DNA of 64,000 nt, taken from NCBI GenBank assembly GCA_009782915.1, contig WRIC01000011.1, forward strand, positions 1-64,000. Direction: 5' to 3'. Below are positions 1-8,462 of the stretch, piece after piece (positions within the stretch are counted from its first letter, which is position 1; every line of letters starts with the position of its first letter). This DNA comes from Propionibacteriaceae bacterium. Its GTDB lineage: Bacteria > Actinomycetota > Actinomycetes > Propionibacteriales > Propionibacteriaceae. The translations under genes were made by a program, and so were the position numbers. The notes beneath the pieces were generated by a model that was not told where the DNA came from, searched no databases, and saw nothing but the letters and a program-made list of their open reading frames with translations.

Positions 1-4
1 GCTA

Positions 5-47
5 TGTGACAAACGCCCCGTCCCCATGTGACAAACGCCCCGTCCCC
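5..47. repeat. Tandem pair of REP-like GTCCCC repeats before ileS
   Basis: Two copies, 22 bases apart, of a unit that begins TGTGACAAACG and ends CCGTCCCC lie just upstream of ileS. Related units follow ileS (3229-3271) and occur at 8396-8462 and 10184-10214. The pairing of a TGTGACA box with a GGGGACRG or CYGTCCCC box resembles the REP-type elements that RAYT (Y1) transposases mobilise in other bacteria. That link is an inference; no such transposase is in this window. Confidence 0.7.
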
Positions 48-92
48 TTTTTGCCCGGCCTGGGTACCGCGTATGATAGAAGGGTTATGACT

Positions 93-3000
93 ATGAACGA
101 CAACGCTGAGCAACAGGGGCCCTACAACCAGGTTCCACCACAGATTGATCTACCGCAGATGGAGCATGAGATTCTTGCACTGTGGGAGCAGCGCGACACC
201 TTTGCGCGTACCCTCGATTCTCAGGGGCCCATGTGGACCTTCTATGAGGGACCACCCACAGCCAATGGGATGCCGGGTGCCCACCACATTGAGGCGCGTG
301 CCTTCAAGGATGTGTTTCCTCGGTTCAAAACCATGCAGGGCTACCAGGTCCCTCGCATCGCTGGCTGGGACTGCCATGGATTGCCAGTCGAGATTGCCGT
401 GGAACAGGAGCTTGGTTTCAATGGGAAACCCGACATTGAAGCGTACGGAATCGGCGAATTCAACGCCCAATGCCGAAAATCGGTTAGTCGATATGTCGAT
501 AAGTGGACTGAGTTGACGACAAGGATGGGCTACTGGGTCAACCTTGATGAGGCCTACTGGACGATGTCGAGTGACTATGTCCAATCCGTGTGGTGGGCAC
601 TCAAACAGATCCACTCCAAGGGGCTGCTCGTCGAAGACTATCGCGTTGCCCCCTATTGCCCACGGTGTGGAACAACCCTCTCTGATCACGAGTTGGCCCA
701 AGGGTACGAAGAGGACCCTGTCACCACCGTGTACGTACGCTTCCCGCTGACCGATGGTCCCTGGGCCAACAAAGCCTCACTACTGGTGTGGACGACCACC
801 CCCTGGACCCTCGTCTCCAATACTGCAGCTGCCGTCCACCCCGATGTCACCTATGTCGCTGCCACCAACGGTGAAGAAACAGTCATTGTTGCCGAAGCGC
901 TTCGAGAAGAAGTCCTTGGCGAGGACTACACCATCGTGGGTTCGATGTCCGGTCAAGAGATGGAAAACTGGCATTATTCCCGCCCACTCGAGCTGGTGGA
1001 GATCCCTGGGGACACTCACTATGTTCTTCTCGGTGATTTCGTCACCACCGAGGATGGAACAGGTATCGTCCACATGGCGCCCGCCTTTGGTGAGGTTGAT
1101 ATGGTGGCTTGTCGCGCATACGGTCTGCCGATGGTCAACCCCGTTCTCGCAGATGGCACCTTCGAAGCCGGCATTGACCTGGTTGGTGGCCTGATGTTCA
1201 CCGAAGCTGACCCACCGATCATTAACCACCTCACCAACCGAGGTCTCCTTTTCCGTGCGGTCAACATCACCCACCAATACCCCCATTGTTGGCGATGCCA
1301 CACTGCGCTGATCTACTATGCCCAACCGAGCTGGTACATCCGTACCACCGCGATCAAAGAAGCGCTCCACAGGGAAAACGAGGCCACCACCTGGTATCCG
1401 GAGCACATCAAACAGGGAAGGTACGGCGATTGGCTCGACAAGAATGTGGATTGGGCTTTATCCCGCAAACGCTATTGGGGTACTCCTCTACCGATCTGGC
1501 GCTGCGAGAACGATCACCAAACCTGTGTGGGGTCCCTCCAGGAACTCACCGATCTGACCGGCGAAGACCAGTCCAGCCTCGACCCTCACCGCCCCTGGGT
1601 TGATGAGTTGACCTTCCCCTGCCCCGACTGTGCCTCACCAGCCACTCGCGTACCCGAGGTTATCGATGCCTGGTTTGATTCGGGTGCCATGCCTTTCGCC
1701 CAGCGTGGATATCCAGCAACACCGGGTTCCACCGAGTCGTTCGAATCCTCCTTCCCGGCGGATTTCATCTGTGAGGCTATCGACCAGACTCGCGGTTGGT
1801 TCTATTCGCTCATGGCCGTGTCCACTTTGGCTTTCGACCAGTCCTCCTATAGGAACGTTTTGTGCCTCGGCCATATTCTGGCGGAGGATGGTCGTAAGAT
1901 GAGCAAGCATCTACGCAACACCCTGGAGCCGATTTCTTTGCTCGAAGATCAAGGCGCAGACGCTGTTCGCTGGTTCATGGTTGCGGGTGGTTCACCGTGG
2001 AGTTCGAGGCGTGTGGGCCACAACACGATTAAAGAAACAGTACGCAAGGTGCTGCTCACCTATTGGAATTCGGTGAGTTTCCAGGCCCTCTATGCGCGGG
2101 TGAACAACTGGATGCCCGGTACCCCGCCCGCTGTTGCCCAGCGCCATGTCCTGGATCGCTGGCTGGTTTCGCGCACGCAGAGCTTGATCCAACAGGTAAC
2201 CACAGCCTTGGAGAACTTCGACACTCTGCGAGCTGGTACGGCGATCCAAGAGTTCATCGATGAGTTGAGTAATTGGTATGTACGGCGTTCCCGCAGGCGT
2301 TTCTGGGATGGCGACAATTCTGCCCTATCCACCTTGCATGAGACTTTGGATGTTCTGACCAGGCTCATGGCTCCCATCACTCCGTTCATCACTGAGCGTG
2401 TCTGGCAGGATCTTTTCCTGGCTGCCCACGAACGTACCGGATCAACTGATCCTCTGCCGGATTCGGTCCATCTCACCTCCTGGCCCCAGTCCGATGCCTC
2501 CCTGGTTGATGAGGAACTAGAATCCTCGATGGCGCTCACCCAACGCCTGGTTGAACTGGGGCGTTCGGCCCGATCCGAGGCGTCGATCAAGATTCGCCAA
2601 CCCCTGGCACGCGCACTGGTTTCCAGTTCGTCTCTCCAACGCCTCAGTGGTGAGCTCATCGCTGAGATCACCAACGAGTTGAATATCGAATCCTTGGAAT
2701 CGTTCTCTGCCGATGGAGACCTGGTCACCTACAGCGCCAAGGGGAATTTCCGCGCCCTCGGCAAGCGTTTCGGTAAGGACACTGCACAGGTTGCTGCCAA
2801 GATCGCCGAAGCTGACCCTGCTGCTGTGGCCTCCCAGATTCAGACCAACGGTGAGTTCACCTTGGATGATGGTACGACGATTACTGCCGAGGAGGTTCTT
2901 ATCTCTGAACGCCCGAAAGAGGGATGGTCTGTTGTCGGTGACCAAAGCGACACTCTTGCGCTGGATGTTGAACTTACCCAGGAGCTCATTCATGCAGGTT

Positions 3001-3233
3001 GGGTACGCGAGGTCATTCGTGGAGTCCAGGAGCTTCGCAAAAACTCCGGACTCGATGTCTCTGATCGTATCGTTTTGAAGTGGACAGGCAGTGGCGAGCA
3101 AGGGGAAGCCATTCGTGCCGGCCAGGATTTCATCGCCTCGGAGGTTCTGGCCACCATCATCACTGAGGAAGAAACCGAGGGCGCCGCCACTGATGAGGAT
3201 CTCGGCATCTCGTACTGGCTCACGCGAGTGTGA
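93..3233 (+). CDS. ileS: Isoleucyl-tRNA synthetase
   Basis: A cytoplasmic enzyme that charges tRNA-Ile with isoleucine using ATP, a class I aminoacyl-tRNA synthetase. The HIGH-type signature is seen as GAHHIEA at about residue 61 and the KMSKS loop as KMSKH at about residue 602. Several CxxC pairs (CPRCG, CWRC, CPDC) are likely zinc sites. At about 1,046 residues it is the long form typical of Streptomyces and relatives, not the roughly 930-residue type. The reading frame opens at GTG 6, but AGAAGGG at 78-84 best supports ATG 93 (ATG 87 is only 2-3 bases from it). The stop codon TGA 3231-3233 lies inside a downstream repeat. It seems monocistronic. Confidence 0.97.
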   Translation: MNDNAEQQGPYNQVPPQIDLPQMEHEILALWEQRDTFARTLDSQGPMWTFYEGPPTANGMPGAHHIEARAFKDVFPRFKTMQGYQVPRIAGWDCHGLPVEIAVEQELGFNGKPDIEAYGIGEFNAQCRKSVSRYVDKWTELTTRMGYWVNLDEAYWTMSSDYVQSVWWALKQIHSKGLLVEDYRVAPYCPRCGTTLSDHELAQGYEEDPVTTVYVRFPLTDGPWANKASLLVWTTTPWTLVSNTAAAVHPDVTYVAATNGEETVIVAEALREEVLGEDYTIVGSMSGQEMENWHYSRPLELVEIPGDTHYVLLGDFVTTEDGTGIVHMAPAFGEVDMVACRAYGLPMVNPVLADGTFEAGIDLVGGLMFTEADPPIINHLTNRGLLFRAVNITHQYPHCWRCHTALIYYAQPSWYIRTTAIKEALHRENEATTWYPEHIKQGRYGDWLDKNVDWALSRKRYWGTPLPIWRCENDHQTCVGSLQELTDLTGEDQSSLDPHRPWVDELTFPCPDCASPATRVPEVIDAWFDSGAMPFAQRGYPATPGSTESFESSFPADFICEAIDQTRGWFYSLMAVSTLAFDQSSYRNVLCLGHILAEDGRKMSKHLRNTLEPISLLEDQGADAVRWFMVAGGSPWSSRRVGHNTIKETVRKVLLTYWNSVSFQALYARVNNWMPGTPPAVAQRHVLDRWLVSRTQSLIQQVTTALENFDTLRAGTAIQEFIDELSNWYVRRSRRRFWDGDNSALSTLHETLDVLTRLMAPITPFITERVWQDLFLAAHERTGSTDPLPDSVHLTSWPQSDASLVDEELESSMALTQRLVELGRSARSEASIKIRQPLARALVSSSSLQRLSGELIAEITNELNIESLESFSADGDLVTYSAKGNFRALGKRFGKDTAQVAAKIAEADPAAVASQIQTNGEFTLDDGTTITAEEVLISERPKEGWSVVGDQSDTLALDVELTQELIHAGWVREVIRGVQELRKNSGLDVSDRIVLKWTGSGEQGEAIRAGQDFIASEVLATIITEEETEGAATDEDLGISYWLTRV

Positions 3234-3271
3234 CAAGGTGCCTGTCCCCCTGTGACAAGGTGCCTGTCCCC
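3229..3271. repeat. Tandem REP-like pair that supplies the ileS stop codon
   Basis: Two identical units, 22 bases apart, each starting TGTGACAAGGTG and ending CCTGTCCCC. The first unit overlaps the end of ileS, so the TGA stop is read from its TGTGACA box. It belongs to the same family as 5-47, with a different middle. Confidence 0.75.
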
Positions 3272-3281
3272 CAACACCGTC

Positions 3282-3480
3282 ACCCTGCGCGACGTCGCAG
3301 GGTCCAGACTATCCAGTTGTTCGACTGTGGAGTCTGGATTCCGCGAGTCGCTTCGCTCCGCGGAATGACAGGGTTGGGTGTCGCGCTGTGTAGCACTGCG
3401 AGTCGCAGAGCCTGTACTGCGGAGCGCGCCAGCGCAACTCGCTTCGCTCCGCGGAATGACAGGGTTGGGTTTCCCAGTTG
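3282..3480. repeat. Cluster of palindromic intergenic repeats
   Basis: The gap between ileS and the convergent DUF2510 gene is filled with short hairpins. One has ACCCTGCG at 3282-3289 against CGCAGGGT at 3296-3303. Another has ATTCCGCG at 3338-3345 against CGCGGAAT at 3359-3366. A partial second copy of the latter follows near 3437-3465. The hairpins are embedded in a recurring GTCTGGA ... GACAGG context. The same family recurs at 9.93-10.18, 51.97-52.19, 61.63-61.85 and 62.95 kb. They may act as transcription or mRNA stability elements between convergent genes, but no uridine-run terminator is seen. Confidence 0.7.
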
Positions 3481-3483
3481 TGG

Positions 3484-4446
3484 CTAATTGGGGTGGACTT
3501 GTAGCCCTGAGATGGCTTGGCGAACATCGGGCATGAGGTTCATGGCGTCCCCAGGAATGGAAGCGAAGAAGATCGAGGACGACATTTCTGATGTACGAAC
3601 GATGATGACGATAGCGATCTCATTGGTGGTGGGCAGATTCGCAATCTCGAAGGTCAAATTGGTTTCGGTGTACCAACCCTCGTACCCATCGACGCTGAAA
3701 GCTTCAGACTTCAACGTGTTGGCTGTCACCAAATCCTCTTGGCCATAGAAAGAACCGAAAATGCATTTGTTGACAATGTCGGAACCCTTCTTGGGTTCAT
3801 AGAATCCGCCCCCAGCATAAAGCTCGCCGACCAAAACAGAAGCCACCCAGGCACCCCAGCCTCCTTTGTTTGAGGGGTTTTCATGGATGACCACGATCTG
3901 TTCGGCAACATCACGACCAAAAGGTACGCGGTTTTCACCATTTTGTTCAGGCCCCCATGGCGATTTCAATTGAGGGTACGACAACCGCCCACCATAGACG
4001 CGCCCATCACCGGTGGGATGGGGTTGACGTTCAGTGAGCAGGGGCTGCTTGGGGCACACCTCAGTGGTGGGATTCCCACCCGGTTCGGTGGATGTCGCTG
4101 GCTGGGTGGGGTCACCGGTGATACCGCGGAAAACCAGGAATCCAATGAGGGACACCACCACCACGATGGCGATCACGGCAATGATCGCACCCACCGGTGG
4201 TCGTGACTTTTTGCCTGGAGTTAAGTGTTGGCCATAGGTGTACGGGGTGGTCGACGTGGTTTGGCCCATCGCCAGCGGTTGGGTGGGATCGAAACCTCCG
4301 GTCGTACTGGTTGAACTGGACGCGTCTGACGCAGGAGGACCAGACAGCGGTGTCTCGGAGAGAGCTTGAGACCACTGGCTACCATCCCAGTATCGGAACA
4401 TTCCTGGTTGTCCACCCGGATCGGGATACCATCCTTGCTGAGCCAT
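3484..4446 (-). CDS. DUF2510-domain membrane-anchored protein
   Basis: About 320 residues. The N-terminal DUF2510 motif is clear: GWYPDPGG near residue 5, then RYWDG and a Trp. A Ser/Thr/Pro linker follows, then one transmembrane helix (about residues 78-103, rich in Ile and Val) and an extracytoplasmic domain of about 210 residues. DUF2510 is common at the cytoplasmic N terminus of actinobacterial membrane proteins of unknown role. ATG 4446 is chosen because GAAGGGAG lies 5-6 bases upstream; the frame also has GTG at 4452. It lies downstream of the L,D-transpeptidase gene on the same strand, about 50 bases away, which suggests cotranscription and an envelope role. The specific function is unknown. 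Confidence 0.8.
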   Translation of the reverse strand: MAQQGWYPDPGGQPGMFRYWDGSQWSQALSETPLSGPPASDASSSTSTTGGFDPTQPLAMGQTTSTTPYTYGQHLTPGKKSRPPVGAIIAVIAIVVVVSLIGFLVFRGITGDPTQPATSTEPGGNPTTEVCPKQPLLTERQPHPTGDGRVYGGRLSYPQLKSPWGPEQNGENRVPFGRDVAEQIVVIHENPSNKGGWGAWVASVLVGELYAGGGFYEPKKGSDIVNKCIFGSFYGQEDLVTANTLKSEAFSVDGYEGWYTETNLTFEIANLPTTNEIAIVIIVRTSEMSSSIFFASIPGDAMNLMPDVRQAISGLQVHPN

Positions 4447-4498
4447 GTCCACTCCCTTCGTGGTGAGGATCGCAACCTAGGACAGGTTGTGACTTTGA

Positions 4499-7309
4499 CT
4501 AGTCGTGGACGACGACCATCGTGCCCACATTGATCCACTCATAGACAACCTTTGCTTGATGGTTGGGCAAACCAACACAACCATGCGAGGAGGCCCGACC
4601 AAACCGTGGCGCCCAATAGTTGCCATGGAAAGCGATCCCATTGTTGAAGTACGCGATCCACTGCACATTCGGAACGCTATATCCCGGGCCAGACATTGTT
4701 TGGGAACGCACCTTGGACCACACCTTGTAGACACCAGTGTGTGTTGGCGTACCGGGCAGACCAATCACCACCGAGAACTTCTGGATCTGTGTTGTCCCCT
4801 CCCACAGGGTGACAGTGAAGTTGGAGCGATTCACCTCAGCCCACTTTTCACCGTTCGGCACCAGGTACTTCTTATCCATCTGGACCTGTTTATTGGTGGC
4901 TTTGTGGACAATAATTTCGATGGGAACATTCTCGTAGGTTCCATCCGTGAGCGCTGCCAGTACGGTGGCTGTGGCAGCCTCAGGGTCTTTCACCTGCGTA
5001 CCATCTTGGCCGTACTTGTAAACGGCGAGAACACCACCATCGGGACGAACCAGGGTCTCACCATTGATGGTTTTCTTGGTGAAGTAATCCGCCAACAATA
5101 CCGGAAGTTCCTCAGTGAGTTTCTCTTCGTCGATGGTCATCGAAATGATTCCCTCATCAAAGTCGGGGGTAAACGTCAGCCATCCGGCGATAGAGCCCGC
5201 GGGAAGAGTATAGTTTTTGCCGTTTCCGGTGATCACTGGGGCATTGGTCAAACGCAGATTACCCTCGTCAACGGCCTTCTGGGCTTCCTCGTCGAGGATC
5301 TTGGGAGGCTCCACAGCGGTCACGACCGCGATCTGTTCCACCATTCCACCAGCGGCGCGAATTGTCTGCTCAGCTTTGTCCCCATCAATATGTGTTCCCT
5401 CAACACCATTGATCAAAACAAACTGCCCGGAGGAGAACTTTAAGGAGGCAGGGGTGGATCTCAACTCCTCGTCAATATAGGTCCCATCGAGGAATTCCTC
5501 GAGAGTCTTTCGATTAACATCCATCTCCAGCAGGACCTGTTTGGTCTCCAAGGGGTTGTAACGCGATGCCACCGTTTGGGTGTCGGATTTTCCTAGAGCA
5601 CGGGCGACTGTCGCATCAATATCGAAAGTGATACCCAGCTCCTTGGGCGAGGCAGGAACCTCATTGCCCTCATGGGAGATCACTGGCTGATAGTTATTGG
5701 CAATGTTGGTGGCAATGTCGCGGAGCTGGTCTTCATTGAAGCCAGAAACATTATGGCCAGCCAACTGCGTACCTGGTTTGGCGTGGGATTCAAAATAGAA
5801 GAATCCCGAGGTTCCCACACCCACGATCGCCATGACGATTCCTACCCCTGTTGCCAGCAGTGTCATCATCTTGCTGCGTTTAGGATCGAGAACCTCACCC
5901 GTTGAGGTGAGAGCAATCTTCTTTTTGAGAGAGGGTTTCTTTGGTGACGGCGGGGTTACTCCCGGTTGTGCCGTGAGGTTTTCTTTCGCCTTGTCTTTCT
6001 TAGCTTTCCCTCGCCCGAGTTTGCGCAGATGCTTGGGTTCTTCTGGTACGGGTGGCTCAGCTGGAGGGGCCTGGTTGAGATGCTCGGGAGCAATGAACCC
6101 TGGAGCTTGCTCTGGTGGTGCACCCGGCATCTGGACGGTCGGGGGAACCTGAGCGGCAGGTGGTGGAACAACAGGCACCTGGGTAGGTGCCACCACCGGT
6201 GATACGGAAGTGTGCGGGGCTACCTGCTGGGCAGCCGCTAGTGCTGGTGGAGCGAAGGGGTGTTCCACCACGGGTATCTTCTCAAAGTCTGTTGGTGGAA
6301 CGAGAACTATCGTGGTTTGCGAAGCCGGGTCTGGGGCTGGTTGAACCACTGGCGGCTGCACTGGTTGTTGTTCGACTACCTGGGGTTCAACAACCGGTTC
6401 GGCGACGACCTGGTTCACCAGTTCAGCTGTGTGGCCTTCAACTGGTGGAGCCGCAACTGGTGTTTGTGCAACCGGCTCAACGAAAGCAGGTATGACAACA
6501 ACAGGCTCCTCAACAACAGGCTCCTCAACAGCGACAGGAACCTGGCGTACCGCACGTGAAGCTGCCAGGCGTTCCGCTACCTCACGCTCAGAGGCAAGCT
6601 GATCAGCAGCTGCCTGTTCCAGCACGCGCTGATGAGCTGCCAAAGCATCAAAGTCCTGAACCCCTTGACTCCCCCAGATGCTAAACGGCATCGACTCTGG
6701 GGACAGGTCAGCCACACCCCACTCATCGCGAACAACAACCCGCGGCTTGGTGACCTTCTTGCGTACCTTCTTAGTGACCGTACGCGTGCGGGTGACAGTC
6801 TTTTTCGCCGGTGTTTTCGCTGAAGAGGCTGCAGTGGAACTCTTCACGGTCTTGGCGCTCTGATTGAGTTTAGTTTCACCAGTGGAATCCGAGGGTTTCT
6901 TCACGGTTTTCTTGGTCTGCGTGCCAGTGGTCTGCTGCGGTTTCGTTGTCTTCGTGGAGGACACCGCCTTGGCAGGCGGATCATCCTTGGTGGAGACATC
7001 CTTCTTGGGGGGGTCTTTGTGGGCTTTGTCCTGGGATGTCGGCTTCTCGTCTGTCTGGGGGCTCTCAGTCTTGGGTGGTTTCTCAGGCTCAGGGGTATGG
7101 TTGCCCAGGTTAGCTTTCAGCTTTGCTGTTCTCGCCTTGAGAGACTCCGGCTTGGCTGTGGTGTCTTTCTTATCCTCAGACTCAACAGTCTTGGAGGGAG
7201 TCTGGGTTTTCTTATCCGCCGAAGGCGTCGAATTCTTGTTCTCAGAGCGTTTTTGCTCCTTCGATTCAGCGCTCGACTCTCCTGCGGGGCTGTCATCCCA
7301 CCACACCAT
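4499..7309 (-). CDS. Large L,D-transpeptidase (YkuD) with long disordered N terminus
   Basis: About 936 residues. The first 480 residues are low-complexity: first Lys/Thr/Ser/Pro with RTRTVTKKVRKKV-like basic runs, then Pro/Val/Ala/Glu/Gln. A single membrane helix follows near 485-505, then two extracytoplasmic segments resembling the VanW-associated PG_binding_4 domain. The C terminus is a YkuD domain with the catalytic motif HGN...SSHGCVGL (nucleophile Cys near residue 910). Such enzymes make 3-3 crosslinks or attach proteins to peptidoglycan. The cytoplasmic tail, longer than the rest of many family members, is unusual and may be a scaffold. ATG 7309 has AGGAGG 4 bases upstream; GTG 7330 in frame is less likely because its SD region overlaps it. 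The DUF2510 gene follows. Confidence 0.88.
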   Translation of the reverse strand: MVWWDDSPAGESSAESKEQKRSENKNSTPSADKKTQTPSKTVESEDKKDTTAKPESLKARTAKLKANLGNHTPEPEKPPKTESPQTDEKPTSQDKAHKDPPKKDVSTKDDPPAKAVSSTKTTKPQQTTGTQTKKTVKKPSDSTGETKLNQSAKTVKSSTAASSAKTPAKKTVTRTRTVTKKVRKKVTKPRVVVRDEWGVADLSPESMPFSIWGSQGVQDFDALAAHQRVLEQAAADQLASEREVAERLAASRAVRQVPVAVEEPVVEEPVVVIPAFVEPVAQTPVAAPPVEGHTAELVNQVVAEPVVEPQVVEQQPVQPPVVQPAPDPASQTTIVLVPPTDFEKIPVVEHPFAPPALAAAQQVAPHTSVSPVVAPTQVPVVPPPAAQVPPTVQMPGAPPEQAPGFIAPEHLNQAPPAEPPVPEEPKHLRKLGRGKAKKDKAKENLTAQPGVTPPSPKKPSLKKKIALTSTGEVLDPKRSKMMTLLATGVGIVMAIVGVGTSGFFYFESHAKPGTQLAGHNVSGFNEDQLRDIATNIANNYQPVISHEGNEVPASPKELGITFDIDATVARALGKSDTQTVASRYNPLETKQVLLEMDVNRKTLEEFLDGTYIDEELRSTPASLKFSSGQFVLINGVEGTHIDGDKAEQTIRAAGGMVEQIAVVTAVEPPKILDEEAQKAVDEGNLRLTNAPVITGNGKNYTLPAGSIAGWLTFTPDFDEGIISMTIDEEKLTEELPVLLADYFTKKTINGETLVRPDGGVLAVYKYGQDGTQVKDPEAATATVLAALTDGTYENVPIEIIVHKATNKQVQMDKKYLVPNGEKWAEVNRSNFTVTLWEGTTQIQKFSVVIGLPGTPTHTGVYKVWSKVRSQTMSGPGYSVPNVQWIAYFNNGIAFHGNYWAPRFGRASSHGCVGLPNHQAKVVYEWINVGTMVVVHD

Positions 7310-7405
7310 CGCACCTCCTGACGTACTCACTCCTCAGAGTTGAACAGATATCGCGCCGATAGCCCCACACCGAAATCTGGGGCAATGTCCAATCAAACTG
7401 AGATA

Positions 7406-7411
7406 ATTATA
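7406..7411 (-). promoter_or_regulatory. Possible -10 box for the L,D-transpeptidase gene
   Basis: On the minus strand a perfect TATAAT lies about 95 bases upstream of ATG 7309. No convincing -35 hexamer is seen at 16-18 bases, so this is a tentative promoter only. Confidence 0.3.
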
Positions 7412-7518
7412 CTCCAGGATTCCACCGATGTGGGCGGCCAACCCAAGTTTGGCATTAACTTTCATGTGAGGTGCCTCGCATGGTGACTTTTTTACACTCG
7501 GCCCCCACGGCTCACCGA

Positions 7519-7794
7519 CTAGTCCGGCTCAATCCCCATGATAACCAGAGGGACACTAGGAACACCACGACCCTGCCTGACAACATTGTCAAGCTCGCCT
7601 TCATAATAGGCTGGACCAGAACTCATTTCTGATTGGAGTGATTTGGTTGGCAAAATTTCAATACCGACATCAACAAAATTTCCGACTTGCCAACAAATAC
7701 TGCCATCGTCGCCCAAGACCCGTACGCATTGGTCAATGATTTCTTCTTGGGCAGATTGTGACCCTATATGCTCAAACAATCCAGTAGTATTCAA
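7519..7794 (-). pseudogene. Remnant of a DNA methyltransferase gene
   Basis: A 91-residue open frame contains VLGDDGSICWQVGNFVD, which strongly resembles the segment after the catalytic motif in site-specific DNA methyltransferases. It is followed by IEILP and ends in VIMGIEPD. Nothing upstream supplies the DPPY region or an AdoMet-binding motif, and the fragment has no good ribosome site. It also overlaps the upstream region of the next forward gene. It is best read as the relic of a once larger methylase. The rest of the 7331-7822 gap is A+T-richer and holds nothing else I can identify. Confidence 0.45.
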
Positions 7795-7822
7795 TGGTCA
7801 ACCTGGTCATAAAGGAGAATCC

Positions 7823-8389
7823 GTGGACGTTCGGCGCCTCATGTACCGGTGGTCAACCCTGATCACCTTGGTGGTCCTCCTGACGTTGCTTTTCGGCGGT
7901 GTTTTGTGGGGGTACAAGATCATCACAGCCAAAGCTCCGGGGCCAGATCCTGTGGAATGTGAGACTTTCCGGATGACAGAACTCGAACCTGAGGCTGTCA
8001 CCGTCAACGTCTACAACGGTGGTACGAAACGTGGTCTGGCACGCAGGGTTGGGGCCAAGCTCGACAAGGCTGGGTTCACCGTCAACACTGTGGCCAACAA
8101 GGACGCCAAGGTTTTGACCGTACTGATTGTTGGGGCCAGCCCAGAAGACCCCGAGGTTCAACTCGTTTCTCGCTTCTTCACTGACCCCCAAATTGAAGGT
8201 GATGGGCGCATCGATCACTCTGTTGACATCATCGTGGGAAGCAGTTTCGACGAGAAGGAGTCCTATGTTGAGGAGCCCGAATTGACGATCGCTCTTCCAT
8301 CCGGATCAATCTGTCTACCCGGTCCCACCGAAACCCCCTCCCCGAGCGCCCCCATCTCCGGAGCAACCCCCTCCACCGAGCCCACCTAA
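7823..8389 (+). CDS. LytR_C-domain membrane protein
   Basis: About 188 residues. A short basic N terminus is followed by one membrane helix (about residues 10-34). An extracytoplasmic domain with VTVNVYNGGTKRGLARRV and a later VLIVG matches the LytR C-terminal (LytR_C) domain, and the tail is Pro/Ser/Thr-rich. LytR_C occurs alone or in LCP cell-wall ligases of actinobacteria; here it is alone, so a direct catalytic role is not implied. The start is GTG 7823, with AAGGAG at 7812-7817. The longer frame from 7643 runs through the methyltransferase relic and lacks coding character. Confidence 0.8.
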   Translation: MDVRRLMYRWSTLITLVVLLTLLFGGVLWGYKIITAKAPGPDPVECETFRMTELEPEAVTVNVYNGGTKRGLARRVGAKLDKAGFTVNTVANKDAKVLTVLIVGASPEDPEVQLVSRFFTDPQIEGDGRIDHSVDIIVGSSFDEKESYVEEPELTIALPSGSICLPGPTETPSPSAPISGATPSTEPT

Positions 8390-8395
8390 CACAGC

Positions 8396-8462
8396 TGTGA
8401 CGAGGGGACAGGCACCACTTATCCGAAAAGTGTGACAAGGGGACGGTATGAACTGTCACACG
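8396..8462. repeat. REP-like repeats between convergent genes
   Basis: Two TGTGAC boxes, each followed by GGGGAC (GGGGACAGGCACC and GGGGACGGTATG), and a terminal inverted TGTCACAC. It lies between the LytR_C-protein gene and the transporter gene. The transporter's stop codon (TGA, read leftward at 8458-8456) lies within the last TGTGACA box, as at ileS. Confidence 0.65.

Noticed and set aside
150-3236. Long minus-strand frames inside ileS
   Set aside because: They are antisense shadows of the synthetase with no domain content.
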